48,745 bases of DNA from the NCBI RefSeq assembly GCF_963678635.1, contig NW_026971150.1, forward strand, positions 1 to 48,745, read 5' to 3'. How positions within the stretch are numbered: position 1 is the stretch's first letter; each line of letters starts with the position of its first letter. Shown here piece after piece: positions 34,948-45,121 of the stretch. The DNA is from Symsagittifera roscoffensis (taxonomy: Eukaryota > Xenacoelomorpha > Acoela > Convolutidae). The position numbers and the translations under genes were made by a program. The notes below the pieces were generated by a model that was given only the letters and a program-made list of their open reading frames with translations, had not been told where the DNA came from and made no database searches.

Positions 34948-35245
34948 ACTACACCGTAAACTACGCAGAAGCCGAACAGTTTAACATAGAGTATTGCGAC
35001 GAGATCACTGGAAATTTCCACTGTGACGTCGGATACTACACGAACGCCACGACTCTTATCATCGAGCAAGCCGTCTGCAAAGACTTTTGTCCCCCTGGCA
35101 AGACGACAAGCAGAAGTTGTTCGGCTCTCAGAGAAGGTTGCGCCGAATTTTGTCATATTGAAAATGTGGATTCGAGTAAAGATGAAAATTGGTGCAATTT
35201 GGAACAAAGAAGTTGTGTCTGTAAAAAAGGGTACAAACAACCAAA
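34948..35245 (+). CDS. Multi-EGF-like protein gene, exon 1 visible
   Basis: A cysteine-rich extracellular exon with acceptor at 34946-34947 and donor GTAAGA at 35246. It begins in phase 2, so earlier exons exist outside the recognised region. The frame from 34950 has 11 Cys in EGF-like arrangement (EYCDEITGNFHCDVGYY, then CKDFCPPGK, and CVCKKGYK at the end). With the exons at 35487, 35794 and 44450 it forms a plus-strand gene resembling MEGF or scavenger-type multi-EGF proteins. Such proteins are usually secreted or single-pass membrane receptors. No signal peptide or membrane segment is in the window, so the family assignment rests only on Cys pattern and exon phases. Confidence 0.75.
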
Positions 35246-35486
35246 GTAAGAATTTTTCAATTTTCTTTTTTGGCTTTTTTCTTAAATCTAAACGAACTAA
35301 ATTAAGCTGCAAGATGACTGTTTTGTTTGTTTTCGAGTAACCTCAAATGTTATTATTCGAAGCCTGATATCTTTCAATTGTCATTTTTTCTCAAAAATGG
35401 GAAACTTTTCATCCGAAGTTGAAAATTTTTAAACCTTCCAGTTCTGAGTCTCTTAATGTTTGAATAAAACGATGAATTTTTTTCAG

Positions 35487-35616
35487 CTGTGAAAAGTGTC
35501 CGCCAGACAAAACTGGTGACAACTGTTCCAGAGATTGTAAAATAGAGTGTGGCAATGTTGCAGGTGCCACTTGCGACGGACCTACATGCCTATGTCCTCC
35601 AGGCTACCAAAATCAA
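35487..35616 (+). CDS. Multi-EGF-like protein gene, exon 2 visible
   Basis: The acceptor TTTTTTTCAG ends at 35486. One base completes the codon left by the previous exon, then NCEKCPPDKTGDNCSRDC and CLCPPGYQ form an EGF-like repeat. Two donors keep phase 0 for the next exon: a GC donor (CAA then GCAAGT) after 35616, which joins PPGYQNQ to ANQCRQC in a normal-length linker, and a weak GT donor after 35712 that would add about 32 Ser/Asn-rich residues. I prefer the GC donor because the rest of its consensus is perfect. A stop at about 35740 excludes read-through. Confidence 0.7.
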
Positions 35617-35793
35617 GCAAGTTCCAAAAACTCTGGAATCGATAACAAAACGGATCAAACGATATCAAATATAAAAAATAGAACAAATAGTCCCGAAATG
35701 TCTCAGCAATATGTAGTGAAAGTTTCAAAATACAATTTTTAAAAAAAAGAATATCCGAAGGTGAAAAAAACTAATCAGTAAAATAGTTTTTAG

Positions 35794-35932
35794 GCTAATC
35801 AATGCAGACAATGCGACAATGGATTTTACGGCCAGGACTGTGCGGGAACCTGCATTAGTTCTAGGGAGGATGCATGCTACGAAGCTCACAGTTTCAGTCG
35901 TCTTAGTCCCGAGAAATGCGACAAAGTGACGG
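35794..35932 (+). CDS. Multi-EGF-like protein gene, exon 3 visible
   Basis: The acceptor TAGTTTTTAG ends at 35793, with an ACTAATC branch-like site upstream; the donor GTAAGT is at 35933. The frame reads CRQCDNGFYGQDCAGTC and ends CDKVTG in phase 1. The next exon, 8.5 kb away at 44450, supplies the two missing codon bases and continues SCICVPGF, completing the standard EGF signature CDxxTGxCxCxPGF. The intron between them (35933-44449) houses the antisense gypsy element and the hairpin. Confidence 0.8.
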
Positions 35933-36268
35933 GTAAGTCTGAAAAGATTTTTGATTCCTTGAGATCATCCTAACATCATCTGATGGAATTTACTCTCACA
36001 CAATAAAAACAATCTTTGGGATCTTTGTGCCGAAGAAAAATTAGAATCTAAATTTTCGTGAGGCCACAATGCGCACTGTTTTGTCGTACCATGCGACAAT
36101 TAGTACCAGGGACACTTTTCACCGTCTTAATTGCTCTGGGGGAATGCATATCAGTTTTCAAATAGCAATTTGTACCCCTAAATAATCGCTCTGGGGCTGA
36201 GTGAAGTTGTGTGCTTGCCAATCCAGAGAAACGAACTGTTAATAAGATGCGAGAGGGATTTTTAGCTA

Positions 36269-36550
36269 TGTGAAACGTCGAAAGACAGTTGTAAAACAAA
36301 AATCAATTCTCCTTGTTATGTTATAATCATATAAATAATATAGATAGTTTAGTATTTAAATTATGTCATGACAATGAAATAAATACAACTTAAATCTTTC
36401 ATAAGTTGAAGAGAATGAAAAGAGAGCGCATGATGTTAAGACTAGAGTGGATTGGCAGGTCGGTCACGACCTTGACAGATAATGGAATTTAGCACAAATA
36501 GCTAGCACACTGTTGACGTCATGTTTAAATCTAAGCGACGACGCACCACA
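36269..36550 (-). repeat. 3' LTR of the antisense gypsy element
   Basis: 282 bp, TGTG...CACA, flanked on the outside by AGCTA (36264-36268) and on the inside by the polypurine tract. It contains a perfect CRE-type palindrome TGACGTCA (36514-36521) and the inverted repeat GGTCGGTCACGACC (about 36460). Confidence 0.95.
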
Positions 36551-36562
36551 TTTCCCCCTCTC
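36551..36562 (-). promoter_or_regulatory. Polypurine tract of the antisense gypsy element
   Basis: The minus strand reads GAGAGGGGGAAA directly before the LTR TG. This is the expected plus-strand primer site for reverse transcription. Confidence 0.9.
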
Positions 36563-36797
36563 GGGAAAAAGAATTCAAACCGTGTTTGAATTTCTTTACT
36601 ATAAAAGTACAAAATTACTAAATGCGCTCTTACATATGAAAACCGTGAAGAACATCAGGTAGACAAAAAGATTCATGGAAGTTGACTTATCATATATAGT
36701 GAAATTTGATATGAAGTTTAAAGTTTGTAGCAAGAACAAGGTACAATAGTTTGTATAAGTTCTGGACCAAATGCTGAATTCGATAAATGCAAAAGTT

Positions 36798-39700
36798 TTA
36801 TTTATCTGACCGACGCGAAGGATAGTCGGAAGTACTCTTTTTGGGGAAGCGAATAAATTTCCTATGTAAGACTGCGGAATCCTCGGGTATATCTGCCCTA
36901 GACTGCCCTAGTTGGTTTGATCGATCTGAACCAGACACGACAAAACGGACTTTCTTGTCCGGAGAGGCAGGTGTTGACGGAGGAGTAGTTGTTGACTGGG
37001 ACTGAATGACATTAACTGAATGTCTAATAGGACTACCGTAAAATGTAGTCTGCTTTTTCCGTCGAGATGAGGACCGAGACGAATTTGACGATGAAGACAT
37101 ATTCCCATCCTGTTCCGAAAGTATGACGTGACTATCTTGGGTGTTAAAGCCCGATGCTACCAATTTTGATGAAGTTCCTACTTGTGACTTCGGGATTGAC
37201 GATTCCTCGTCTGAAGAAATGGGAATAAGATCTGAGCATGCTGGGGTCTTTATTGGAGTTGGCGACTTTGTCTTGATGCTGATAGGAATTTCCGTTCCTA
37301 AATTGCCAGACTTAGAGGAGGAGACAATAACTGTAGACTTTGGTTTGATGCTAATAGACTTTGGTTTGATGCTAATAGGAGCCTCTGTTCCTTGATTACC
37401 CGACGTAGAAGAAGATACTGTTAAGTCTACCACCGGAGTAGAATGCTGTGGATAAGGAATGTTCTGTATACCCGGAGCCTCCGAAGTTGCATCTTCTCTT
37501 AACTTCGACGCCACCATTTGGCTGCGGGGTGGGGTATGTGAAACTGGCATAGATGGGAATTTCGAATGAGCAGGCACGTACACTGTTTTCGCTGAAATAC
37601 GTTGTCTGGAACCCGATTGTTTGAGAGGCCTATTGTCTTCCGATGATGATGTTGAAGATGGCACGATTGGGCGTTTCTGCCCTTTCTTCACAGGAGTTAG
37701 TTGTTTTCCTGAAAAACTTAGTTGGGTTGATTTAAGACGTACTGCCAAGTGATTCCTTCTAATAACTTTTCCTCTATCAGAAATATATGTGGATTCAGTG
37801 ATCCGTACGATTTTGCCCTTATAAGTTTTGAAAAGTTCTCTGCCAGACTTCCTATTTAGAAATTTCCTAAATATTTCGACCTGATTTGGTTCGTTCAATA
37901 CTAAATAGTCCAAATTACGTTTTGGCAACGAAGGGAGAATTTGTTCCGTTGGCATTTGGTTCCTGAATCTGAGGGTACCAGCAGACAAGTTCGATCGAAG
38001 AGTGGCTGCGAGGACTTGATTTCTCTCCGTCAGGGTCTTCAGAGCTTTGACTCCCTCCTGATGCGTCAGAGACTTTTTCAACGACAACCACTGGTTTGCG
38101 GATTGTGCCAAGCTCTCCAGTGCACGGTAGTGGGGTGTATCCGCTACTGAGTCTGTGGTTCCACCAAAATGTGGAGACACCATCGGGCTTGATTGCCCTT
38201 TCTTGACGACTTTGATTCTTGGTCAACTATCGCACTGCTCCCGTCGCTGCTGTGGTGTGAGCAAGTCCCGTTCCAAACGTTGGTTGTCTAAATGAATTCC
38301 CGAAGATAAGCGATCAGCCGCTATAGATAGCTCCGTATTCGGAGGACGACCAAAATGAAGTTCGAATGGTGAGACCCCGGTAACTGAATTTTTTGTAACC
38401 CGGGTATCTTCAATAATATTCCTAAGAGTATCCTGAACAGTTGAAAAATCCGAACTTCACCATGAGGCGCCCAAACGACGTTTAATTGTTTGTATCGACC
38501 TTTCGACTAAACCGCAACCACGATGGTCCCCCACCGGGCAAAAATATTGTGCGATATTTTTTTCTAGGCAAAAATTTTGCACTAATTTATTTTTAAAACC
38601 GGAGTACTGGTCTGTTTTGATGGATTTGGGGATACTGTGCTGTTGAATATATGATTTGAGAAATTTAATGATCTTCCGTCCTCCCGTGGAACGCGTAATC
38701 ATAGCCGACGGATATTTTGAGTAACGGTCGATCGCGACCAAGATATAAATACTATTACCAAATGAGTCAAGTAGAGGGCCTGCGTAATCAAGTTGCAGCT
38801 CTTCATTAGGACCAGATAAAAGAGGTAAAGGCTTGGATGAATTAAATGATGCGTTCGCTTTCAAATTCTTACCAAACTTTGTGCACTGAGGACAATCTTT
38901 GCAAAGTTGGACGATGTCCCGATGCATTCGGGGCCACCAGATGTATTGCGCTGCGTCAACCATTGCTAACTGACCCGCATGCGATCTATGAAGTCGAGAT
39001 AACAAAGGTTTACGTAGGCACATGGGAATAGCGATCCTATTATCCACCACAACACAGCCATCAACTACCGCTGCACAATGCCAAAATGATTTAATATAGG
39101 AATCGATACGGCAAAATCCTTCGTAATCCCGGTTGACTATTGCTCGTTTCATGAGGCTTAAACTGGCATCTTCGTCCGTGAGCTCCGACAATACATCTGA
39201 ATCCAGAGTTCCCACACGTCCGGTTAACGATTTCTGGTCCTTAGCGACCACTGGTGACTTTAAGATTTCGAGACTGTTGACTGACTGAGATTGTTGTTTC
39301 GATATAACGGGTGTCCTGCCCCGTTCGGACCTGAAATTCGCTAGAATACGGGCGTATTGATTCCTCAGCTCCATTTCTCGTTGAACTGTTGATGATCTTC
39401 TGGGTCGAACAGCCCCCGCGCGAAACCGCGGCCTGGCTCTATCTGAGGAGAACCAATGTTGAGTGACTGGCAGATACTGGTTTAACAACTGCTCGAAACT
39501 GTCATTTGTGTTGTTGGTACTTGTGTTGGGATTCATCGCAGTCTGAAAATGAAAAGCACTCAATAATCCAAATGCATTCCAACAAATCCGATATGACGAA
39601 ATCAAGGCAAAAAGATCGATTAGCAACGACAACAGATGACAACCGCTCACGGCCAAAATAATAATCCACAATGAAATTAGAATTACCAGATAAAATGTGA

Positions 39701-42700
39701 TCCATGCTGAGAAAGTGGCAAAATTCGGCATGGTAATACCCAACGCTGATTGGCTAGAATATGAGTCAACACGTTGGACGCCCTCTAGCGGAGAAGGAAT
39801 CGATAGATTAGAGAAATTATTTTGAGTAATGGCTAAAATTTTGTCGCCCTCTAGCGAATATAAACCTTTCGATGTAGATTGAATGTCTTGAATTAAGGCT
39901 CCCTCTACCGGTATGTTTCCAAATTTGTTCGATGCAACAATTGAACTGTCGATATCGGGACAATTGATCCGAGACTGACAATTTTCCAATAACTCAATTA
40001 GGTTAATTTGGTCAGGTACGTCATAATCCTGACTTATTTCCGCGGTATTGAATAACTCTTCAGATGAAGTGTAATGCCTGGCCCAACCGTCCAAAAATTC
40101 ACACGCATCAAAGAATCGACTAATGCATTTGACGACATATTGTTAGTCAAAACTGCTTGGTCGTGGTGCTTCAAATGTTGGGAAACGAGATAAGTAATCC
40201 ACCATTCCTAGCTTACAGCCGGAGATATGGAAAATATCGAAATCGAAAGGTAATAACCTATCAGCCCATCTAGTTAAACGTGACTGATAAGTTTTGTTTC
40301 CGCGGTTCGTCTTTAACGCAGATATGATTGCTTTGTGATCAGTTAAAATCACGAAACAAGTACGTTCGAAAATGCTCACACGACCATACGATCGCTAGAA
40401 GTTCTAATTCATTGGTACTTTATTTCTTCTCCTGATCGTTTAGAAAGCGTGACGCAAAAGCAATTGGCACCCAAACATCCTTTTCTATCTCCTGTTCTAA
40501 TGCAGCACCCAGACCACTATGACTGGCGTCACATTTCACCCGCGAGTTCCGACTTTGGTCATAGTGATACATTTTTGTTATGTTCGCTATCAACTGCAAG
40601 ATGTTACTAAACGCCGTTTGCTGACATTCCCCCCACACAAATTTGCTTTTATTACCTGCCGTCAGTGACGGGCGTAATTGGTCGGAATGGACCTGAAGAT
40701 TTGGCAAAAATCGTTGTAGGTGGTTGAGTATGCCCATGAACGAACGGAGTTGTTTAAGTGTCCTTGGTGGTTCCAGAGCAAGTACTGCCTCTATCTTAGA
40801 ACGTTTCGGTCTGTATCCTTCTGAATCAATATCATATCCTAACCAAGATAATTGATTCAAAGAAAATTCGCATTTCGAAAATTTCAGAGCAAAACCTTCT
40901 TCATTCAGACGACTTATCACCTTGTCTACAAGGATATTGTGATCCTCGACTGAACCCTTCGAAACAATCAGAATATCATCAAGGAAACAAAATACTCCTG
41001 ACAGACCCTGGAGAGTATTATCCATCGCTTTTTGGAATTCCTTTGGCATGTCCGTTAGTCCATAAAACCCCGTTTTGAACCGATACGTGCCAGTTTGTTC
41101 TCCACAGACGATATTAAAATTGCAATGACGACTAACTTCCTCACTGAGCGGAATCTGGCTGAAGGCGTATTTTAAATCTAAGGACGTAAACCAAACATCT
41201 CCGGAAATGTCCGACTTGATTATTTGGGCGGCCGAGTCCAATAGTTCCAACAAATTTGGCATTTGGTAATGGTTCTTATGAATTTGGTCATTCATAGGTT
41301 TAGCATCCATAGCTAATTTCACAGAACCATCTTTCTTAGCCGTAATAACGATCGGAGAGATGAAATACTCACTGGTACATTTATTCAGTTTAACCACGTG
41401 CCCTTCATGAATTAGTTTTTGGATTTCCTGACCAACTTTATCTTGAATATGCACCGGCACTCTCCTTCCCTTTTCTTGAATGGGGACGAGTGGAGACTTG
41501 AACGTAGAGAATACTTTGTGGTTTTTGGCTTTGCCGATTCTACTGAATACACGATGGAACTTCTGGTGGAAGTGAGGTTTCCATGAATCCGATGTTAAAT
41601 TCGGGTTTGATTGGGAGACTTCTCCCACCAAAGGACGATCTGGTCTAACTTGCGTTGTTCTTACTCCCAATTGGGGTTGCAAATCCAAACTCAGTAAACA
41701 ACGTGTTCGATTTTCTGAAATAAGGAATTTTGCAGACTTGATATGCCATCCCAAAGATGATACATCCATAATTAACGTACCCATCAATTCAATTTTCTTC
41801 CGATTATAGTCAACGTATACTGTATCGATTGGACTTTCTTGAACCGTAAAGAACTTGGCTGAAGGAACCGTTTTCAGAATATAGTCTGCTGTCTTCTTAT
41901 TCACGAAGGAGGCTGGACTCCCAGTATCCACTGTTGCCTTGAAAAACGTCTTGCCACAACGTAGTGTTATCTGGATGGAACGTAACTTGCCCGTGGCGGC
42001 ATTGACCACCTCTAACTTTTTCACTGACCTAATTGGGAGACTTGGTTTCTCTGCTGCTACAGATAAAACAGTGAATTCCGACTCACTATCGGACGTGATG
42101 AAATTGCAAGTTTCTTCCACTGTCTCATCTGACTCAGCTTCCACGTTCGCTACATTCTTAGAATTGCACCATTTGGCAAAGTGACCCTTTTTGTTACAGT
42201 TCCTGCAAGTAACATTTCTGGCTGGACAACTCTCCTTGTGGTTTGTTGAGAACCTGTTACCACAGAAATAACACGACTTCGATTTCTCGTTGATCCCCTT
42301 TTGCTTACTATTCTGTGCCCGACTAATCCTGTCCGAAAGTTTCTTACCCTGGACAGAGAAGGTAGGTTCCTGTTTTATCCGGGAATTCTGACCCAATGTG
42401 GCACCTGCCTGGGAATAATTGCCCGTCGACGACGAACTCCCGAGTTGCCGTTGCAAATCGGTGGCCGTTTGTGCTCCCTTTTCTTGCAGTAAAGCTGATT
42501 TCAGAGAATCCTCCGGAGTAGCACCTGGATGAATACACAATTCTCTCTGAATATCCTTATATCTCATTTTGGCAATGAAGATATCTCTTACGACTTCCTT
42601 TTCTTGATCGATTGTCCATCCACACAGGGCGGCTTGTCCCGTCAAACGTAAATAGAATGCTTCCAAACTTTCTCGGTCTGAATGTACCGCGTTGTATATT

Positions 42701-43227
42701 TGCATACGTTCGATGATGAAATTTTTCTCCTTTCTGAACAGGAGAACACAGAATTCATGAAATTCCCGAAACGATAATTCGCTCAGATCCGCATGTGGAT
42801 AACTTTGGAGGAATCTTTTCCTCCCTTCTGAGCCGAGCGAGAAAAATAAACGAGATTTAACACGTTGTTCAACCTCGAAATAATACACTCCTGGTGCAAC
42901 TCGGGGACCTTTCGCCCGGGGCTCTTCATTCATTTCCGTGACTTTCCGGACCGCCGCGTCATTAAGTGCAATACGACTTGCGATTGCTGCAGCATCTTCG
43001 TCCGACCCCACAACTTCTGGTTTTGGAGCAGGATCGTCGTGTACGACACCCGGAGGTTTTAATAATTCGCGTGGATCACATTTCTCTCTCAGAGTGATTG
43101 CCAAATTGAATTGACCTATCCACGAATCCCAGCTATGTGGTGGGTCCGCAGTTGGTTTATGCCAAAATACGGATACGCCCAACAGGTCAGTTCGATCCTC
43201 TGAGGTCGAAACTGCTGGCTGCGCCAT
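36798..43227 (-). pseudogene. gag-pol: gag-pol polyprotein of the antisense gypsy element
   Basis: Starts at ATG 43227 (MAQPAVS), formed by the last LTR base and the first two PBS bases. Gag: an unrecognised capsid, then two Cys/His knuckles (CYFCGNRFSTNH and CRNCNKKGHFAKWC, about 42275-42165). Pol in the same frame: protease VDTGSPASF (about 41920), RT LDLKYAFSQIPL and FCFLDDILIVS (about 40980), RNase H KCDASHSGLGA (about 40530) and ILTDHKA. A stop at 40420 and a shift near 40395 follow. A Ser-rich spacer with a long hydrophobic segment (about 39600-39705) precedes integrase: HRSHAGQ...CKDCPQC, LDYAGP, KTDQYSGF, GLVERSI, SPFELHFGR. A 461-residue Ser/Thr/Pro-rich tail ends at 36798. Further stops are at 40143, 38457 and about 38222. 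Catalytic residues are kept. The ~2140-codon single frame is long for gypsy. Confidence 0.9.
43219..43226 (-). promoter_or_regulatory. Primer-binding site of the antisense gypsy element
   Basis: TGGCGCAG follows the 5' LTR with no spacer. This start is typical of several gypsy elements, for example the 17.6/297 group (as I recall). Its TG is also part of the gag ATG. Confidence 0.8.
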
Positions 43228-43508
43228 GTGAAACGTCGAAAGACAGTTGTAAAACAAGAATCAATTCTCCTTGTTATGTTATAGTCATATAAATAATATA
43301 GATAGTTTAGTATTTAAATTATGTCATGACAATGAAATAAATACAACTTAAATCTTTCATAAGTTGAAGAGAATGAAAAGAGAGCGCATGATGTTAAAAC
43401 TAGAGTGGATTGGCAGGTCGGTCACGACCTTGACAGATAATTGAATTTAGCACGAATAGCTAGCACACTGTTGACGTCATGTTTAAATCTAAGCGACGAC
43501 GCACCACA
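43227..43508 (-). repeat. 5' LTR of the antisense gypsy element
   Basis: 282 bp, with five differences from the 3' LTR: one each in the stretches near 43258, 43287, 43397, 43442 and 43454. It carries TGACGTCA at 43472-43479 and is followed outside by AGCTA (43509-43513). It should drive antisense transcription through the host intron. Confidence 0.95.
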
Positions 43509-43513
43509 AGCTA

Positions 43514-43966
43514 ACGACTGTTGCTTGATGCCAACGTCGCGCTCTGTCAATCGACCGCGTTTATAAACTCTGCCTAATGTTCCTTCCGACCAGATGTCGT
43601 TTTCGATGAACTGTCGCCTTTCTTTGCTGCAAGTTTTGCGAGTAAAAAAAACTGTTATCTCACAAAGATTTCTTCTCTAAAAAATGACAGAAAATCGAGA
43701 AAATTTTTTAAATTAATAAGGTAATAATGACTTGGTCCGATCAATCTGTAATTCTTGCAAAGCAGCCGACTATTCGTGTTGCAGATACTCTTTTGACTCA
43801 GTTCAGTTGTATTTGAACAGTTACGGTGGTCATAACTTTCTGCACCACTTGCGCCGCAATCTGGTAATCTTGTTCCTTCGACCACTGAAAGTGGGGAAGA
43901 ATTTTGTTTTCGGGTGCGTTCTAGTTTTTTGTTACCTTTTTCTTTTTCTTCACGCAAAATCAGTTA
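43514..43966 (+). other. Host intron right of the gypsy insertion
   Basis: Intron sequence without coding signal. The word ACAGAAAATCGAGAAAA at about 43687 recurs at 44041 inside the hairpin loop, so part of the hairpin sequence may have been copied locally. Confidence 0.5.
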
Positions 43967-44143
43967 CCACAAAATTATTGGACTGGATCGACTGATATAT
44001 CACGATGAAACCCTCTCAGTCGTGATTTTAACATTACAAAACAGAAAATCGAGAAAAACCGGTTTTCTGTTTTAAATGTTCAAACCACGACTGAGAGGGC
44101 TTCATCGTGATATGTCAGTCGATCCAGTCCGATAATTTTGTGG
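43967..44143. repeat. Long near-perfect inverted repeat (hairpin)
   Basis: The left arm (43967-44050) starts CCACAAAATTATTGGACTGG; the right arm (44061-44143) ends CCAGTCCGATAATTTTGTGG. They pair over about 83 bases with roughly five substitutions and one 1-base gap; the loop is about 10 bases. In plus-strand RNA some differences become G-U pairs. It could be a foldback element, a hairpin-RNA locus giving small RNAs, or a simple local inverted duplication. Confidence 0.85.
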
Positions 44144-44449
44144 GATCCAATCCGATAAAATTGAAAAAAATTTTTGTTCGAGCGAACAAAGCGAACGAGC
44201 ATGCTTGAAATCAGAGGATACGTTTTTACTTAAATAAACCGTGACAAATTAGTTTTACTCCAATAAAATTAGCTTTCGATTTTTTTCAACGCTTTCTTGG
44301 TAATGAGCTTCAAACGTTTTCGGTCGGCAATGTGCTCGGCTTTGAAAGCCAAAACATAAAGTGAGCATCTCGACCCGATTAAGTGGGAACCTCCAAATCT
44401 GTAGTTTTTTCTTTTTTGAAAAAGAAAAAGGGAGCTGCATCTTTTTAAG
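44144..44449 (+). other. Intron end with duplicated splice-acceptor region
   Basis: The 12-base word GGAGCTGCATCT occurs at 44431-44442 and again at 44450-44461, a 19-base offset. Both are preceded by AAG. Only the second AG (44448-44449) keeps the EGF reading frame. A TGTTCGAGCGAACA palindrome lies at about 44178-44191. Confidence 0.65.
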
Positions 44450-44597
44450 GGAGCTGCATCTGTGTACCTGGATTTGACCCCGCTGAGAACTGTCAGTCAG
44501 CGTGCAAAGAGTTCATGTGGGGTGGAGGCGAGGACAATTGCCAGTCCTGCTCATGTAAAAACCTCATGGAGTGCGACAGAATTACGGGAGAATGTCT
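44450..44597 (+). CDS. Multi-EGF-like protein gene, exon 4 visible
   Basis: The acceptor CTTTTTAAG ends at 44449 and the donor GTAAGT starts at 44598. It completes the Gly codon from 35932 and reads SCICVPGFDPAENC, then CKEFMWGGGEDNCQSCSCK and CDRITGEC, two more EGF-type units. It ends in phase 2, so the gene should continue. A good acceptor (CTTTTTCAAATCAG, ending 44851 or 44852) leads to a Gly/Cys/Asn-containing stretch, but that stretch is cut at 44883 by another LTR element. Whether it is a true exon is open. Confidence 0.8.
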
Positions 44598-44882
44598 GTA
44601 AGTTAAGCAATTGTACTGAAGGAACGCTTCAAAAACTGAAAAATACACGGGGGTTAAGTTTCCTAAAACTTGGATCACAGTTAAAACATTAAAACACTTC
44701 GAGTCATTAGCCAGGGAGCTAGGGCATGATAAAATTCTTGAAAAGTCGGAAACTTTGCTTACATTTTATGGACTCATCGGTACCGTTCTACTACAATTTT
44801 AAGATTGACTGAAAGTTTTTAAGCATCGATTCTATCCTCTTTTTCAAATCAGTTTCTTTGGTGGAGGTAAATGTAATAACTT

Positions 44883-45121
44883 TGTCATACCGCTGTGTAT
44901 GAGATGTTCTAGAATCCGAACTGACTGGCTATATAAATGCATACTTGGTTCTGTCTAGGAAAGATAACTGAACCCAATACTGAATTCAAGGCAACTGAAC
45001 GAATAAGCTCACCGATATGTTCTGTCCATATCGGTCTAGGCCATCTGTTTGGTCTCCGAAAAATAAGTATATACATGTATAAAGACATCATAATAATTTA
45101 CGCCAATCCGGCCGGATGACA
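44883..45121 (-). repeat. 3' LTR of a second antisense LTR element
   Basis: 239 bp. On the minus strand it starts TGTCATCCGG and ends GGTATGACA, with the 6-bp terminal inverted repeat TGTCAT/ATGACA. A polypurine tract (AAAGAGAGGGGAG, 45134-45122) sits immediately upstream. A TATA-like TATATA lies at about 44930-44937. The outer flank is AACTT (44878-44882), the candidate target duplication; its partner is beyond the window. Confidence 0.85.

Larger units (their letters stand above)
36269..43508 (-). mobile_element. Complete Ty3/gypsy LTR element, antisense in an intron
   Basis: A 7240-bp element on the minus strand. The 282-bp LTRs (36269-36550 and 43227-43508) start TGTG and end CACA and differ at five positions by eye. 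The target duplication AGCTA is at 36264-36268 and 43509-43513. Directly after the 5' LTR (right side) is a PBS, TGGCGCAG (43226-43219); directly before the 3' LTR is a polypurine tract, GAGAGGGGGAAA (36562-36551). A single gag-pol frame fills the interior; there is no env. The pol motifs (FLDD RT, SPFELHFGR after integrase) resemble the opus/17.6-type gypsy branch. Four nonsense codons and one frameshift make this copy non-autonomous. Confidence 0.95.

Noticed and set aside
34932-35312. 126-codon minus-strand ORF
   Set aside because: Shadow of the EGF exon, whose splice sites, phases and Cys spacing are on the plus strand.
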